From assembly GCA_011959925.1 (NCBI GenBank), contig BLMD01000088.1, positions 1 through 55,903 on the forward strand: a DNA stretch of 55,903 nt, read 5' to 3'. The position numbers were made by a program, and so were the translations under genes. Below, in pieces: positions 19,601 to 26,580 of the stretch. Position 1 is the first letter of the stretch, and the number at the start of each line of letters is the position of its first letter. The notes below the pieces were generated by a model. That model searched no databases, was not told the origin of the DNA, and saw only the letters and a list, made by a program, of their open reading frames with translations. This DNA comes from Lachnospiraceae bacterium (lineage in GTDB: Bacteria > Bacillota > Clostridia > Lachnospirales > Lachnospiraceae).

Positions 19601-20531
19601 TTCCTTTGCGTGACAGAATAAAATTTCCTGTTCCGCCATGCCATTCCTGAAGCGCAGGTATGACGTCAGGTTTTTTATTTTCTCCCGGACTGTCATATTC
19701 TCCGGGAACGACAATGGTATATTCATCGCTTTTAACACTTTCTTTGCTCTCTTTTGACGTAATTTCATAAAATCCCCGAACCGTCTTATCTTCCAGCGGC
19801 GGATAAATCGTCCCGTCTTCTCCTATCACCTGTTCATAATCCGCACAAAACCGAACGGCTGCGCCGTCAATCTCTGGCATGTAAATTTTCTGATCCCCCT
19901 TTGCTATCACCGGAGCATCCAAATCCGCCAGTATTTTATCTATTCCGGTCAGAGACGCATCGATCTGCTGTGCGTGTTCTGCATCAGGATCGGGAAGATC
20001 TGCGCCATATACTTCAAATTCCAGAATAGAGATGGACTGATACGCCATTCCGTCGATTTCTCTGTCGTCAATGGATGTGACATGTAAACGAAGGTATTTT
20101 GCCGTCCTTATCTCATCTAACGTAATTTCTACGGTTGTTTTCTCTGGTGTCTCAAGCACAGACGAGATCCTCCTCCAGGACGAACCGTCGTCGGATATTT
20201 CAAGCTGATAAGATTTTGCCGTTCTTCTTTCCCAGATAATACGAAAACTCTTCATTTTCTGCGGTGTGCTCCACGCATACTGCACCCATGCAGAAGAACC
20301 CGTATTCTCCATCGCCCATCGGTTGCTGCTGTCATCGGCAATCCCGTCATTGAGCTTATCCGGTCCCCGTCCATAACTTTCTTCCGAGCTGGACGCAGTT
20401 GCCACGGCACTTTGCGCCGCATTGCCCTCTTTTGCCGCAGCCTGCAGCGATGGATATTGTATCGTCCCGATCAGCACAGCAGCCGAAAGAAGACATGCCC
20501 CCGCCTTTTTCATTCTTTTCCATAACATCAT
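16614..20531 (-). CDS. Secreted multidomain GH20 glycosidase, copy 3
   Basis: A 1305-residue exported enzyme with the same plan as copy 1: signal peptide (1-33), CBM32/F5-8 discoidin domain (about 37-177), GH20 N-terminal domain (about 288-408), GH20 barrel with Asp604-Glu605 in HIGTDEFLG, a concanavalin-like domain, FIVAR-like helices and an LRR tail ending AGIKRGL. After the DE pair it has GGGEESG where copies 1 and 2 have HG-containing loops, a change close to the active site that may alter specificity. The ATG at 20531 has an AGGAGGGGAGG site five bases upstream; the in-frame ATG seven codons earlier overlaps that site and is not used. Confidence 0.92.
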   Translation of the reverse strand: MMLWKRMKKAGACLLSAAVLIGTIQYPSLQAAAKEGNAAQSAVATASSSEESYGRGPDKLNDGIADDSSNRWAMENTGSSAWVQYAWSTPQKMKSFRIIWERRTAKSYQLEISDDGSSWRRISSVLETPEKTTVEITLDEIRTAKYLRLHVTSIDDREIDGMAYQSISILEFEVYGADLPDPDAEHAQQIDASLTGIDKILADLDAPVIAKGDQKIYMPEIDGAAVRFCADYEQVIGEDGTIYPPLEDKTVRGFYEITSKESKESVKSDEYTIVVPGEYDSPGENKKPDVIPALQEWHGGTGNFILSRKGRILFDTPELLKTAEEFSRDYKEITGMDIAVSGGKKSDARPGDFCLFLAKEESGLGREGYRACVSAFVVIEAEDAVGAYWATRSMLQIIKQNKDSIPKGLIRDYPKYEVRALNLDVGRKPFTLEVLKDFVRNMAWYKLNSFQVHLNDNLIFLEDYTNGTASDEGRQAAIDQAYAGYRLESGKKNAEGKSATSEDLAYTKDEFRKFIKDSRTVGVDIVPEIDLPAHALSFTRVFPEYMSEGYNATQAGYGKYRYLIDELDISKQGAVALAKEIWADYLDGTDPVFDWETTVHIGTDEFLGGGEESGENFRVFSDELVKYIQSKGRTVRLWGSLSNKTGTTAVASDGVQANIWSRDYGTASDMYRLGFDLINTADEWLYMVPNGTGNRGAYGDYLDVERLYENWAVNSMFGYTIPAGDDQMLGACFAIWHDNIDTRANGYSQYDAMLRYLDTAPVFSEKLWGDASETCEYEAFAKRAVSMGRAPNTAIGAENEYVTNNIAEYTFEETLENDSGPNDFSLKTAKNASVADTGTQDDADRKAISLAGGESYVETPFDLMEPGTVLTMKVKLDADADLERSEQILCESKDVFGTDDVERLDRTDRTYALKASVNYSGNVGFSREGYGYLFDYTLPKGEWVELSFRSGVNGQVSLSVNGTLVDENPDLYYKNHPETKRKGIHTLLVPFGRIGSKTDSFQGQVANITLSGTRKRGERPAVSKNELIETLKKYDGAAPDRYTDASRTAYEKAYRQARKVADFAGSTDEDCAYAAEIFQIAEEALHEKPEAYCRTEELGSAIESAEKMLQNTAGCTKQSIEALQAAVKTAKEALLDPNASLEEISRALSALRGKTLEKETVKPEEETEETVFEAGGMRYEVISPSARTVKLVRGKDAPRVFVHTASYKGRQYQVKEIAAGAFRGCKKKLKKITIGANVEIIGTHAFQGCRKLANVVLKKNAKLRKVGSGAFQKTAKKIKVKLPKNLKKNKKLKRQLKKAGIKRGL

Positions 20532-20576
20532 GGTGTCCTCCCCTCCTATCATAAGTCAAAAATACCTTCTGTTTTT

Positions 20577-20605
20577 ATTATAAAGAAAAGCAGAAGATTA
20601 CACAA
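20577..20605 (-). promoter_or_regulatory. Sigma-A promoter of GH20 copy 3
   Basis: TTGTGT (20600-20605), 17 bases, TATAAT (20577-20582). The whole promoter lies on top of the terminator hairpin of the upstream yihY gene. Confidence 0.75.
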
Positions 20606-20614
20606 CCTTCTGCC
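20583..20614 (-). terminator. Terminator after the YihY gene
   Basis: Stem GCAGAAG (20607-20613 as read on the minus strand) with CTTCTGC (20590-20596), followed by TTTTCTTT. It shares bases with the next promoter. Confidence 0.75.
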
Positions 20615-20623
20615 TTAAAATTT

Positions 20624-21466
20624 TCACCTAAGTTTCCGCAGCATCCGCTCCCCATACAGCATATTGATCTCTCCGCACAGCATCATAATATACATTCCAA
20701 AATAAAGCCAGAGCATTACAAGTACAATCGTCGTTAAGCTTCCATACATGGAAAATCCGTTAAAATAGTCCAGATATACTGAAATCCCAGCCGAAAGAAG
20801 ATACCAGGAAACCGCGCATAAAGCAGCGCCGGGAAATTGATTTTTCAACGTAAGCTTATGATCCGTAATTCCTTTATGATTCGGAAGCGTCTTAAAGAGC
20901 ACGGTAAACATACAGCTGAAACCGCACAGCATAATCAGCCCGCGAAACTGGAACAAAAAATCGGTCGCCTGAGCCAAAAACGGAACATATCCCGTTAAAA
21001 GTTCCCGTATACCGTTGCCAAATACCAGCAGCACAAGCGCAGCCACAATCGAAAGCATAAAGATCAGCGTATATACAATTGCCCAAAAACGGCGGACCAA
21101 TAGATTTCTCGTCTCGTTCACTCCGTGAATCACATTAAACCCCGCCGCGATATGCTGAACCCCTTTTGCGGCGGACCAAACGGCGGCTGCGGCTGTTACC
21201 GACACGATTCCCACGGATTTATGATATACTTCATGGATAATGGAAATAACAAACGGCGCGATATATTCCGGTACAAGCTCATTCACAAAACGAAGCAGCG
21301 CCGCTTCCGACACCAGCGTATATTGCAGCAGAGAACTAAACACCATCAAAAACGGAATCAGGGAAAGCAGCAAAAAGAATGCCGACTGCGCAGCGAATGC
21401 GCCGATATTATCTTTTCTGCACTTGTTTACAAATAATTTCACATGTTTTATCCATTTCCAGATCAT
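20624..21466 (-). CDS. YihY/BrkB family integral membrane protein
   Basis: 280 residues with about six membrane helices and the family features AAQSAFFLLLSLIPF near the N-terminus, AVWSAAKGVQHI in the middle and a C-terminal glycine-rich helix (LWLYFGMYIMMLCGEINMLY). The family was once called ribonuclease BN; that assignment is now attributed to another protein and the role here is unknown. The ATG overlaps the stop of the SpoIID-domain gene by four bases (ATGA), so the two are translationally coupled. Confidence 0.9.
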   Translation of the reverse strand: MIWKWIKHVKLFVNKCRKDNIGAFAAQSAFFLLLSLIPFLMVFSSLLQYTLVSEAALLRFVNELVPEYIAPFVISIIHEVYHKSVGIVSVTAAAAVWSAAKGVQHIAAGFNVIHGVNETRNLLVRRFWAIVYTLIFMLSIVAALVLLVFGNGIRELLTGYVPFLAQATDFLFQFRGLIMLCGFSCMFTVLFKTLPNHKGITDHKLTLKNQFPGAALCAVSWYLLSAGISVYLDYFNGFSMYGSLTTIVLVMLWLYFGMYIMMLCGEINMLYGERMLRKLR

Positions 21467-23862
21467 TTGGCGTCTCCGTTTGTCAATTCGATATCCTGAA
21501 AGAAAAATTGTAAAATTTCCCCACAGCTTTTTCCTGCCAATGCCATTCCCTGCGCTCCGTTCTGACTCATTCCGATTCCATGCCCGTAACCGCCGCCGTC
21601 CATGCGGTACGTACCGTTTTCCAGCGGAATCAGCGTGGTATATGCACTGGGAAGCAGCGCAGACTCCCGCTTCGAGCCGTCTGAAAGCGTCAGTTCCTTC
21701 ACCCCGGCTCCCAGCAGCGAACGCACATTATATTCATTTCCCACCAAAACGCTTCCGTTTTCGTATTCCAGTTTTAACTGCAGGATCACGCCGTTTTTAC
21801 TCCGCCCGGTAACGGCAAGGCGCACAAGGCTTCCAAATCCGTTCATATCTTTTTTCTCTCGACCTTTTGCGTTATAGAACGAGATATCTTTCGGCGTTTT
21901 TTCTTTTCTCGTTACTATGATTTCTTTCATTTTATTCTGCGTTTCTTCTGACGAAAAGTCGCCTGCCGCCGTCCATCGGAAAAACGGCTTTCCGTTTTCG
22001 TAAGCAGCCGTATCCGGCTGAGCGATAAATGCCGCAAACGCTTCTTCCGTAGACAGATCCGTTTCTCCACCGCCCTCTTTGACCAGGCTGCCGGAAAGAT
22101 ACCCATACTTCGGATCCTCATCCAAATGCCATGCATCTCCGTTTCCCGTAACGCCTGCAGACGTCGAAAAATAGTATGCCTCCGCCGTTTCTCCCTGATA
22201 ACGGATCACTGTTCCCGCCGTATCCAGCACGGCTGCCGTCGTTTTTTCGTCACGCTCCTGTTTGTTGTACACCTGATAGTTTGTCGTATCGTCTACGTGC
22301 GCGCCAAATGCAGCGTAATCCCCATGCTCCAGCTGAATATACGCATAACTTCTTGCACAGACCGCCTGTGCCTTTAAGGCTTCCGGCTCATACGACGAGG
22401 GCATCTCACTGGGAACCACGGAACAAAGATACTGTTCGATCGGCAGTTCATTGACAATCGCATATCCCTGCGGATACTTCCGCAGTTCCAGCGTCCCGTA
22501 ATATCCGTAGGACATCCGTTTCCCGGAAGCAGTGCACAAATAAAGCTGACCGTTTTTTCCCTGCGCTTTCAGACGCACACTGTTCTGTTCTGTTCCAAGC
22601 AGTTTCCCCGCCTTCACCACCGCATCTTCTTTTTTCTTTTTTTTGCCTTTCTTTGTAATGACCTGGTAAGGAGCATTCGCCCCGATCCAGACTTCCTCAT
22701 GATATGCGCTGCCGTCCTCTGCCAGCAACAGAACGCGGATCCTGCTGATCTGCGCCGGCTCTGTCAAAAGAATTGCCTCCACGCGTTCTTCGGCGACTAC
22801 ATACTCTACTTTCATATTGGCAATGACAATGTCCGAAAGTTCTTTTTGTTCTATCGTTCCGTACGCTTTATAGACCGGCAGATCCTGCGAACGGCTGATT
22901 TCTCCGTATCCTTCGATTTCTATCGTCGTATCGTTTACCGCAATCAGATTCCCCTGTATCGTATCTTCCTTTACCAGAACCCTTGCAATCGCACCGTCCT
23001 CCCAAACCAGGTCGCAGACATGGCCGATCGAAAGAAAAATCTCATTCGAAGGCGTCTGCGTATCTTCGCCGGACGGCAGGGAAAGTTCTTCGGTCAAAGC
23101 TTCCGTATTTTCGCCTGCCCCCATAGAATCTTCTCCCGACGGAAGCTTGAGTTCATACGTTTCATGTTTCAGCAGAAACGAAATCGTTTCATTTTCTGTT
23201 TTTTGTATATATACGTTCGAGAGGACTGCCGATTTACTTTTCAAATCGCTGATTCCTATAATCCTGTCTTCTCTGATATAAAATCCCATTGCAGTCATAG
23301 GCAAAACCTCAAGGTCAGAAAGCGTCATACGATAGGTTCCGGAAGAACATACCAGAGAATCGTCTTCTTGTTTTAAAATAATTTCATCCGACCGTCGAAC
23401 CGTTTTTTCATCATCCAGCAAATCCAGTAATTTCCCATAAAATTCATTCCACTCCGCTCTGCTGATCGATTTACTTTTCTTCTGACTTCCAAACGAAAAA
23501 AAAGATCGTTCAGTGGAAACCTCTTCCGTTCCGTATGTAATATATTCTTTACTGGATGTCTGTTCTAAAATCCAGTCAAGCGTCTCCTGCGTGACCGTCT
23601 CACCAAAATCCTCTTCTTTTAATTTTTCTTTCCATTCTTCGGCGGTATAGTAATAAAAATCCAGCAGCGCCGGAAGTTCCTGCAGCTGCACATATTCATC
23701 GGAATATGTATAGGTCCGGCGTTTACCGGAACCGCCGTATATGACCAGAAACATAATCCCCGCCAGTCCGAATCCGATCACCAGCAATTTTATTGTATTT
23801 TTCACCTTTCCACTCCCTTGTTCCTGCACTGTCATCATACCTTTTTGCCGTTCGGCAATCAT
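21463..23862 (-). CDS. Membrane-anchored SpoIID/LytB-domain protein (large form)
   Basis: Up to 799 residues. One N-terminal membrane segment (about residues 22-43) anchors a long extracytoplasmic region. The C-terminal half is a SpoIID domain: YGTLELRKY, LPIEQYLCSVVPSEMPSSY, LKAQAVCARSYA, YYFSTSAG and the final GYGHGIGMSQNGAQGMA. SpoIID proteins cleave denuded peptidoglycan strands during engulfment; SpoIID itself is about 340 residues, so the extra ~350 N-terminal residues are unusual and match nothing I recognise. The first ATG (23862) lies only three bases after a terminator T-run and has no good ribosome site; ATGs at 23838 and 23835 behind AAAAGG are alternative starts. Confidence 0.88.
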   Translation of the reverse strand: MIAERQKGMMTVQEQGSGKVKNTIKLLVIGFGLAGIMFLVIYGGSGKRRTYTYSDEYVQLQELPALLDFYYYTAEEWKEKLKEEDFGETVTQETLDWILEQTSSKEYITYGTEEVSTERSFFSFGSQKKSKSISRAEWNEFYGKLLDLLDDEKTVRRSDEIILKQEDDSLVCSSGTYRMTLSDLEVLPMTAMGFYIREDRIIGISDLKSKSAVLSNVYIQKTENETISFLLKHETYELKLPSGEDSMGAGENTEALTEELSLPSGEDTQTPSNEIFLSIGHVCDLVWEDGAIARVLVKEDTIQGNLIAVNDTTIEIEGYGEISRSQDLPVYKAYGTIEQKELSDIVIANMKVEYVVAEERVEAILLTEPAQISRIRVLLLAEDGSAYHEEVWIGANAPYQVITKKGKKKKKEDAVVKAGKLLGTEQNSVRLKAQGKNGQLYLCTASGKRMSYGYYGTLELRKYPQGYAIVNELPIEQYLCSVVPSEMPSSYEPEALKAQAVCARSYAYIQLEHGDYAAFGAHVDDTTNYQVYNKQERDEKTTAAVLDTAGTVIRYQGETAEAYYFSTSAGVTGNGDAWHLDEDPKYGYLSGSLVKEGGGETDLSTEEAFAAFIAQPDTAAYENGKPFFRWTAAGDFSSEETQNKMKEIIVTRKEKTPKDISFYNAKGREKKDMNGFGSLVRLAVTGRSKNGVILQLKLEYENGSVLVGNEYNVRSLLGAGVKELTLSDGSKRESALLPSAYTTLIPLENGTYRMDGGGYGHGIGMSQNGAQGMALAGKSCGEILQFFFQDIELTNGDAK

Positions 23863-24055
23863 AAGGAAAAGAAGCTGCCCAAAAAGCAGCTTCTTTCATT
23901 TGTATGTTGTCATTTGTAGATTTATGACTTATCTTCTGTGCATAAAAATCTTCTGTGTCTCAGGTTCTTTTGTATCTTTATGCACTCATCTTTTGGAAAT
24001 GCCGTTCGGCACGTTTCAGAATATACCGAGAGGTATACCTGTATGCCGTTCGGCA
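23846..24055. repeat. Three copies of the 12-bp dyad TGCCGTTCGGCA
   Basis: Exact copies at 23846-23857, 24000-24011 and 24044-24055. On the minus strand the first and third sit in the same context, ATG-NN-TGCCGAACGGCA followed by AGGTAT, each just after a T-rich terminator tail. One of them is the start of the SpoIID-domain gene. Confidence 0.8.
23865..23896 (-). terminator. Terminator immediately upstream of the SpoIID-domain gene
   Basis: Stem GAAGCTGC / GCAGCTTC (23871-23893), with TTTTCC following on the minus strand. No protein gene ends just upstream, so it closes either an uncharacterised short transcript (about 23865-24060) or 6S read-through. Confidence 0.75.
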
Positions 24056-24062
24056 TCCATTA
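23897..24062 (-). other. Unexplained structured intergenic stretch, candidate small RNA
   Basis: No convincing protein gene; the longest minus-strand remnant here is a 14-codon frame (24016-24060). It holds nine-base inverted arms GTGCATAAA / TTTATGCAC (23938-23946, 23977-23985), a ten-base direct repeat ATCTTCTGTG (23931, 23948), a palindrome AGGTATACCT (24031-24040) and two of the three TGCCGTTCGGCA copies, and it ends in a terminator. I see no strong promoter, so it may be a 6S read-through RNA or a leader of the downstream gene. Confidence 0.4.
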
Positions 24063-24063
24063 G

Positions 24064-24245
24064 GAAAAACCCAAAATGCCGTTTCCTGCAATTTTGAGTC
24101 CTAGCCAAAGCCAGGTGGGTAACCGCAGCCTCTCTTTCTGTCTTCCGCTGCAATATGGCGGCCTGACATCCAATCGGCAATGTAGAAAACCCTTCAAAAA
24201 AATGTAGGTTCAAAATAGCAGGGTATCGAACACCTCAGGAATTCT
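24064..24245 (-). ncRNA. ssrS: 6S RNA
   Basis: About 180-nt RNA with its own promoter. The 5' end TTCCTGAGGTGTTCG resembles Firmicute 6S RNA (B. subtilis 6S-1 begins with a TCCTGATGTGTT-like stretch), and TTCCTG pairs with CAGGAA (24083-24088) to close the long terminal stem. The middle is a long imperfect duplex around a large bulge, as expected of an RNA that mimics an open promoter and sequesters sigma-A RNA polymerase. A short hairpin (CAAAATTGC / GCATTTTG) and GGTTTTT end it. Assignment is by pattern recognition; a covariance search would settle it. Confidence 0.8.
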
Positions 24246-24251
24246 AATATG

Positions 24252-24280
24252 ATTATACTTTAATATGCCTCATATTTCAA
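24252..24280 (-). promoter_or_regulatory. Sigma-A promoter of 6S RNA
   Basis: TTGAAA (24275-24280), 17 bases, TATAAT (24252-24257). Transcription would begin about seven bases later at 24244-24245, exactly where the 6S terminal stem begins. Confidence 0.88.
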
Positions 24281-24289
24281 TGCAAAATA

Positions 24290-24326
24290 CAAAAAAAATA
24301 AGGGAACCAATTGCACGGTTCCCTTA
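24290..24326 (-). terminator. Terminator after pckA
   Basis: Stem AAGGGAACC / GGTTCCCTT (24300-24325), followed by an eight-T run on the minus strand. It ends about ten bases before the 6S promoter begins. Confidence 0.92.
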
Positions 24327-24343
24327 TTTTGTCAATTTCAAGA

Positions 24344-26056
24344 TTAAATGGACGCAGCTTCTTCTACAATCTTCTTTAATGCAGCTAAAGCTTCATCCGG
24401 AAGTTTATCATAACCGTCTTTCTTGGTTGCGAAATCTTCCACTGCCTTCACGCGGTTTTCCATTGCGCTCTTTAATGCCGCCACATAATCCTTATTGTTT
24501 AAATCCGGTTTGAAATCGCCGGTTTTGCCTGACCAGTCATACATAATCTCAATATCTTCAAACGGACCCCAAGCTTCAAAGTTTGCTTTGCCTTCTACAA
24601 TCGTCTCAAGGATTCCGAGCGTATCTGCAGGTTTTACCTTAGCGCCCATGAAATCTCCCGTATTCACAATGTAGCAGTCAACGTTCTTTTCTTCCACTAA
24701 TTTCTTGAACTTCTCGTAGTCGTTTACTAACGGATACGTCCGGAACGGGTTTGCATAAGGAACGATACGAAGCGCGTTCAAATCGGTTCCCGCAGCCACA
24801 CGTTCTGCCGTAGATGTCTTAGTTGCCAGCGTAGCGCCCATGACGGAAGCAAGTGCGGAACCTTTTAATTTTACTACCGGCGGAATGGTCGGATCTTTCA
24901 TAATCCAGAAAATTGCATTTACCGGAGCGTCGATCTTATCCACACGGTTCGGAGACCATAATTTGGATTTGATCGCACGGCCGTTGCCGTTTCTGATATC
25001 TTCGGTAACTAACTGAACCTTACCCTCGGAATCTAATGTTGCCGAACAGTTCTGTGCGGATAATAAGTACTGATTGTCTGCGCATCCCGTCGGATAATCT
25101 GCCGTCTTGTCAAAATAGGTCGGCTCCAATGCAATGGATGAACAGGTATCGGAATTGATGATAAATGCGTCGTCATGCAATACCGTGATCGGATATTTTC
25201 CGCCGTGTTTTGCATGTGTCAAGGTAGATTTTCCGGATCCGGAAAGACCGAATACAGACGCTACATATTTAGAACCGTCGGAAAGCGTATATTCTTTCTG
25301 TCCGCCGTGGCAGGAAGCGTAGCCGTTTCTGTTTGCAATCGCCCATGCCATCGTCAGCGTACCTTTCTTATGCTCACCGAAATATCTCATACCTAAGATA
25401 CAAGCGCAGTTTTCTGCCGTATCAAAATAGCATAATGTCAACGGATCGCTTAAGCAGCCAAAGTCAACGTCAGGTCTTTCCTGCGGAATCCACTGCGGAT
25501 CGGAGAAAATATAGATATCCGGCTCTTTGCCGTCGCCGACTGCCTTGGAATTCTTATACATTTTCACATATTCATCTGACATATACTGGAAGTTTAACAT
25601 CCAGTTATACATGATGTTCTCTTCACCTTCCGGAATCAGAAGATGAGCTTTTACCATAAATTCAGGATCAAGGCCTACAAATACTTCTGCATGGTACATG
25701 GTCTTCCAACGAGATTCGTAAACGGCGTCCATTGCCACTTTATCAAGCTTAGCAGCGTCTACGCCCGGTTCTCCTTTGATCCGGCGTGCAGCCGCATAAC
25801 GTCCCGTTACGGCACCGTCGTTAAACAAAAGAACTTTTGCATCTTTGTCAAGACCGAATTCTTCTCCTCTATATACAGGCATATCTGTTACAATAGTTCC
25901 CGGTGAATTTTTTGCTAATTCATATGCCTCCCTTAATGTAGACACTTTTACCACGTTGTTTCCATAAAAAGCACCTTCAATAATGGAACGTGTTCTGGAA
26001 AAACCAACTTTTCCAGCGCCAATTTCTTCAATTGGGTAATACGCTTTTGTTGCCAT
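24344..26056 (-). CDS. pckA: Phosphoenolpyruvate carboxykinase (ATP)
   Basis: Cytoplasmic enzyme interconverting oxaloacetate + ATP and PEP + CO2 + ADP; in anaerobic gut Firmicutes it often runs in the carboxylating, ATP-forming direction. 570 residues, slightly longer than the usual ~540. The kinase P-loop GLSGSGKSTL is followed by HDDAFI (metal/substrate site), with further signature segments in the second half (NGNGRAIKS, RIVPYANPFRTYPLV). The ATG at 26056 has a clean AGGAGG; an in-frame extension of 20 codons would start inside the 5' untranslated region. Monocistronic: own promoter and strong terminator. Confidence 0.96.
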   Translation of the reverse strand: MATKAYYPIEEIGAGKVGFSRTRSIIEGAFYGNNVVKVSTLREAYELAKNSPGTIVTDMPVYRGEEFGLDKDAKVLLFNDGAVTGRYAAARRIKGEPGVDAAKLDKVAMDAVYESRWKTMYHAEVFVGLDPEFMVKAHLLIPEGEENIMYNWMLNFQYMSDEYVKMYKNSKAVGDGKEPDIYIFSDPQWIPQERPDVDFGCLSDPLTLCYFDTAENCACILGMRYFGEHKKGTLTMAWAIANRNGYASCHGGQKEYTLSDGSKYVASVFGLSGSGKSTLTHAKHGGKYPITVLHDDAFIINSDTCSSIALEPTYFDKTADYPTGCADNQYLLSAQNCSATLDSEGKVQLVTEDIRNGNGRAIKSKLWSPNRVDKIDAPVNAIFWIMKDPTIPPVVKLKGSALASVMGATLATKTSTAERVAAGTDLNALRIVPYANPFRTYPLVNDYEKFKKLVEEKNVDCYIVNTGDFMGAKVKPADTLGILETIVEGKANFEAWGPFEDIEIMYDWSGKTGDFKPDLNNKDYVAALKSAMENRVKAVEDFATKKDGYDKLPDEALAALKKIVEEAASI

Positions 26057-26107
26057 GAAATTTTCCTCCTTAAACTTATAATATATCCTCGAAATATACC
26101 ACTTACA

Positions 26108-26135
26108 AATATACACGATGTCAATTTTTTGTCAA
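26108..26135 (-). promoter_or_regulatory. Sigma-A promoter of pckA
   Basis: TTGACA (26130-26135), 16 bases, TATATT (26108-26113). A second TTGACA (26119-26124) lies inside the spacer, so the exact -35 in use is uncertain. Confidence 0.7.
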
Positions 26136-26173
26136 TCTTTTTTACGAAATTTTTATTTTTTGTATCTTCTGCC

Positions 26174-26575
26174 TTACCCGCGCAGATCTTTCCCGGAAAA
26201 TGCCCGCGGCAGCAGTTCTTTGAGCGTAACGATCTGATACTCTTGTTTTGATTTGGCAAGTATCACCCGAAACGAGTGAACGTCGCAAAATTCCGCCATA
26301 ACCTGCCTGCATACGCCGCAGGGGGCAAGGTATTCTTCACGGTCTCCTGCTATGGCAATTGCCGTAAACCCAAGCGCCCCTTCCGATACCGCTTTAAAAA
26401 ATGCCGTACGCTCCGCACAGTTTGTGGGAGAATACGCAGCATTTTCAATGTTGCAGCCCCTGAATATTCTTCCGTCTTCCGTAAGCAGCGCCGCCCCGAC
26501 ATGAAACCCGGAATACGGGGCGTACGAATATTTCTTTGCTTCATATGCTTCTTCAATCAACCGAACCGCATCCAT
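26174..26575 (-). CDS. cdd: Cytidine deaminase
   Basis: 133-residue zinc enzyme converting cytidine and deoxycytidine to uridine and deoxyuridine for pyrimidine salvage. The catalytic CAERTA (zinc Cys and proton-shuttling Glu) and PCGVCRQ (two zinc cysteines) are both present, with the usual CNIENAAYSPT segment. The ATG at 26575 is preceded by GAGGGG at eight bases; a GTG three codons earlier overlaps the deoC stop and is a possible alternative. Coupled to deoC, giving a nucleoside-salvage operon. Confidence 0.95.
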   Translation of the reverse strand: MDAVRLIEEAYEAKKYSYAPYSGFHVGAALLTEDGRIFRGCNIENAAYSPTNCAERTAFFKAVSEGALGFTAIAIAGDREEYLAPCGVCRQVMAEFCDVHSFRVILAKSKQEYQIVTLKELLPRAFSGKDLRG

Positions 26576-26580
26576 CTTTT

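Noticed and set aside
4180..20531. Horizontal island or integrative element carrying the glycosidases
   Set aside because: No integrase, tRNA target, flanking repeats or IS elements at the borders, and codon use looks like the neighbours.
4139..20559. Many plus-strand open frames of 60-300 codons across the glycosidase genes
   Set aside because: They lie antisense to strong, domain-rich genes, have no ribosome sites or recognisable domains, and are Cys/Arg/Ser-rich in the way antisense frames are.
24016..24213. 65-codon minus-strand open frame over the 6S RNA
   Set aside because: It runs through the 6S RNA and its terminator, and no ribosome site was identified; only the last 14 codons have a separate ATG, noted under the repeat finding.
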